Shown here in pieces: positions 6,218 through 7,587 of a stretch of 7,587 nt of DNA. The notes below the pieces were generated by a model. The model did no database searches. It had not been told where the DNA came from and saw nothing but the letters and a program-made list of their open reading frames with translations. Position 1 is the first letter of the stretch, and the number at the start of each line of letters is the position of its first letter. The DNA lies in assembly GCA_045655165.1 (NCBI GenBank), contig JAZOOT010000054.1, positions 1 to 7,587 of the forward strand. Reading direction: 5' to 3'. The position numbers were made by a program, and so were the translations under genes. The stretch comes from SIG607 sp045655165. Its GTDB lineage: Bacteria; Bacillota; Clostridia; Oscillospirales; Acutalibacteraceae.

Positions 6218-6493
6218 TTAAAGCTTTTTAAAGGAATGAACCTTAAGTGCCGAAACGTCGGTACCAAGTTCTTCTGCCAAAACGGCACAAACCGCGGCCA
6301 AAACTTTTTGACGTTCAGGAATTTCTGCGGTGTTATTTGTTGCAGGAGCTGAAACCGCCGTTTGGGCTTTTTCTTCCTTTTTACTTTTTCCTGCACCAAT
6401 AATTGCGCTAAAAATAACGCAAAGAATTACAATGCAAACAAGGCCAATAAACACTGTTCCCATTCCCATTGCGCAAACAAATCCCATGCTCAT
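6218..6493 (-). CDS. oadG: Oxaloacetate decarboxylase gamma subunit
   Basis: A 91-residue membrane protein of the OadG family, which assembles with the beta subunit and anchors the carboxyltransferase. It has one transmembrane helix near the N-terminus (about 5-33) with the family pattern GMGTVFIGL (10-18), a charged and Ala/Thr-rich linker (36-58), and a C-terminal segment (60-91) containing EELGTDVSALKVHS. That segment is common in clostridial gamma subunits as I recall them. Klebsiella OadG has a His-rich C-terminus that binds zinc; here only one His (H86) is present. AGGAGGT at 6502-6508 precedes the ATG at 6491-6493; a second ATG two codons later is possible. It is the first gene of the four-gene operon, directly behind the promoter at 6551-6579. 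Confidence 0.85.
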   Translation of the reverse strand: MSMGFVCAMGMGTVFIGLVCIVILCVIFSAIIGAGKSKKEEKAQTAVSAPATNNTAEIPERQKVLAAVCAVLAEELGTDVSALKVHSFKKL

Positions 6494-6550
6494 AAAAACT
6501 TACCTCCTATCAAAAGCCATTTTGAAATTACAAAAAATCTAATCGAATTC

Positions 6551-6579
6551 ATTATACTAAATTTTACCGATTTTTACAA
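6551..6579 (-). promoter_or_regulatory. Promoter of the oadG-biotin carrier-oadB-oadA operon
   Basis: Minus-strand TTGTAA (6579-6574) and TATAAT (6556-6551) are spaced by exactly 17 bp; matches are four of six and six of six. Transcription would start near 6544, giving a leader of about 50 nt. It lies between the upstream terminator and the first gene of the operon, as expected. No operator or riboswitch is evident in the leader. Confidence 0.7.
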
Positions 6580-6621
6580 TACATTTTTTAGCTTTTTTAT
6601 ATTATTTTTTCGCCATTTTTA

Positions 6622-6660
6622 CAAAATAATATTCCCCAACGCTTTTTTGCGTTAGGGAAT
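6622..6660 (-). terminator. Intrinsic terminator after the dCMP deaminase gene
   Basis: On the minus strand ATTCCCTAACGC pairs with GCGTTGGGGAAT around an AAAAAA loop: a 12-bp stem with one U-G wobble, followed by the T-rich tail ATTATTTTG. On the opposite strand the wobble becomes a C/A mismatch, which supports minus-strand function. It starts 4 nt after the stop codon. Confidence 0.9.
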
Positions 6661-6664
6661 AGAT

Positions 6665-7150
6665 TTAAAGTTTTATAAATTCTTCTTTATTTGAAAATTC
6701 ATAAGGCGTTAGGGTTATTCCGGCACTTCTAAACATTCTTTTTGCCGCCAAAGTGCTATCGGTTGTGGCATATTTATCGCTATAGTAAATTATTTCGCCA
6801 ACACCGCTTTGCACAAGCGCTTTTGCACATTCGTTACAAGGAAAAAGCGTTGTATAAACCTTGCTTCCCTTTAGCAAATTGTTATCGCCCGAATAGTTAA
6901 GGATTGCATTAAGTTCGGCGTGGCAAACAAACAAATATTTTGACTCTAAAGCTTCGCCTTCACGCGCCCAGGGGTATTCATCGTCATCACAAAAACGGGG
7001 CATACCGTTATAGCCAACCGACAGAATTTTATTGTCTTTGCTTACAATACAAGCGCCCACCTGTGTAGACGGGTCTTTACTGCGCCTTGCCGACAGCAAA
7101 GCAATGCCCATAAAATATTCATCCCAAGTAATATAATCTTGTCTTTTCAT
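6665..7150 (-). CDS. Deoxycytidylate (dCMP) deaminase, ComEB-like
   Basis: A zinc-dependent enzyme that deaminates dCMP to dUMP, feeding dTMP synthesis, in the cytoplasm. The 161 residues fit the family. HAE at 77-79 supplies the zinc-ligand His and the catalytic Glu, and PCNEC at 104-108 supplies the two zinc-ligand cysteines (C105, C108). SKDPSTQVGACIV (24-36) and the SVGYNGMPR loop (44-52) are typical of dCMP deaminases rather than cytidine or guanine deaminases. The start at 7148-7150 has AAGGTGG at 7157-7163. It lies 11 bp after the phosphatase gene, so the two are very probably co-transcribed, and ends in a strong terminator. Bacillus ComEB is the nearest named relative; competence involvement is not implied. 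Confidence 0.93.
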   Translation of the reverse strand: MKRQDYITWDEYFMGIALLSARRSKDPSTQVGACIVSKDNKILSVGYNGMPRFCDDDEYPWAREGEALESKYLFVCHAELNAILNYSGDNNLLKGSKVYTTLFPCNECAKALVQSGVGEIIYYSDKYATTDSTLAAKRMFRSAGITLTPYEFSNKEEFIKL

Positions 7151-7156
7151 ATTTAC

Positions 7157-7163
7157 CCACCTT
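7157..7163 (-). promoter_or_regulatory. Ribosome binding site of dCMP deaminase overlapping the upstream stop codon
   Basis: AAGGTGG on the minus strand shares two bases with the TAA stop (7164-7162) of the phosphatase gene and lies 6 nt before the deaminase ATG. The arrangement suggests translational coupling. Confidence 0.7.
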
Positions 7164-7587
7164 AAGCATTTATTTCTTTAATTAAATTTAAAATTTGCAT
7201 TGGTTCGCTAACAATAAACCTTGCGCCGCTGTCTTTAAGTTCCTTTTCGTCGCGGTAGCCCCAAAGTACGCCAACGGGAATATTACCGCTGCTGCCGCCC
7301 GCCAACATATCGGTATATGAATCGCCCACAAAAAAACATTCATCGGCATTAACGCCAATTTCGTTCATAGCCACGTAAACCATGTGGGGTTGCGGTTTTT
7401 TGGGAATATCGGGGCATTGGCCCAAAACAAAATCAAAAGTAAAATCAGCCCCAAAAATTTCGGGCACAAGCACCTGCGTCATTGAATCGGCTTTATTGGT
7501 AACAACGCAAGACATAATTCCGTTTTCCTTTAACGCTTTAAGCAGTTTTAGAATGTCTTTATACGGTTTTGTTTTTTTAGTGCAGTT
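7162..7587 (-). CDS. HAD-superfamily phosphatase, phosphoglycolate phosphatase (Gph)-like, C-terminal part
   Basis: The last 141 residues of a haloacid-dehalogenase phosphatase; the frame stays open to the right edge, so the N-terminus and its catalytic DxD are missing. The internal Met at 7513-7515 is not the start, since conserved sequence continues upstream of it. Present are motif II TNK (30-32 of the fragment, after KENGIMSCVV), motif III lysine K64 in KKPQP, motif IV GDSYTD (88-93), and GVLWGY (106-111), as in Gph/PpaX-type enzymes. These dephosphorylate 2-phosphoglycolate or related small phosphates, but HAD specificity cannot be read from this part. Its gene runs directly into dCMP deaminase, so a nucleotide phosphatase is also possible. 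Confidence 0.88.
   Translation of the reverse strand, partial: NCTKKTKPYKDILKLLKALKENGIMSCVVTNKADSMTQVLVPEIFGADFTFDFVLGQCPDIPKKPQPHMVYVAMNEIGVNADECFFVGDSYTDMLAGGSSGNIPVGVLWGYRDEKELKDSGARFIVSEPMQILNLIKEINA

Overview
The window comes from a low-G+C, anaerobic Firmicute, most likely a gut-type clostridium (Oscillospirales-like). The evidence is strong AGGAGG-type ribosome binding sites, AT-rich spacers with TATAAT boxes, a Na+-pump decarboxylase whose alpha chain is split into separate carboxyltransferase and biotin proteins, and a pyruvate phosphate dikinase whose ATP-site residues match the clostridial enzyme. The taxonomic call is inference. Every gene I can support lies on the minus strand, so transcription runs from high to low coordinates.

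Layout in transcription order: (1) 7587-6665, the 3' part of a HAD-family phosphatase followed after 11 bp by a dCMP deaminase, closed by an intrinsic terminator (6622-6660). (2) A promoter (6551-6579) drives a compact four-gene operon, 6493-2687: gamma subunit, biotin carrier, beta subunit and carboxyltransferase of a Na+-translocating oxaloacetate decarboxylase. A hairpin without a U-run (2656-2680) follows it. (3) 2629-1235, type III pantothenate kinase (coaX) and an ECF-type vitamin transporter S component, probably for pantothenate; a second promoter-like site sits at the coaX/transporter junction and a terminator overlaps the transporter stop codon. (4) From an extended -10 promoter (1141-1149), the 5' part of pyruvate phosphate dikinase (ppdK) runs off the left edge.

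How the genes fit together: the pump would convert oxaloacetate to pyruvate and CO2 while exporting Na+, and PpdK interconverts pyruvate and phosphoenolpyruvate using ATP/AMP/PPi, so the two neighbouring units act on the same pyruvate node. The coaX/S-component pair would take up pantothenate and commit it to coenzyme A. The phosphatase/deaminase pair looks like housekeeping and nucleotide metabolism.

Most of the window is ordinary. Two things deserve a second look. The beta subunit carries a signal peptide and an extracytoplasmic domain of about 130 residues ahead of the usual membrane core. The ppdK fragment changes codon usage abruptly near position 430-460, which suggests a recombination tract or an assembly join. 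No intergenic gap exceeds about 170 bp, and I saw no tRNA, rRNA, CRISPR array, insertion sequence or phage gene.
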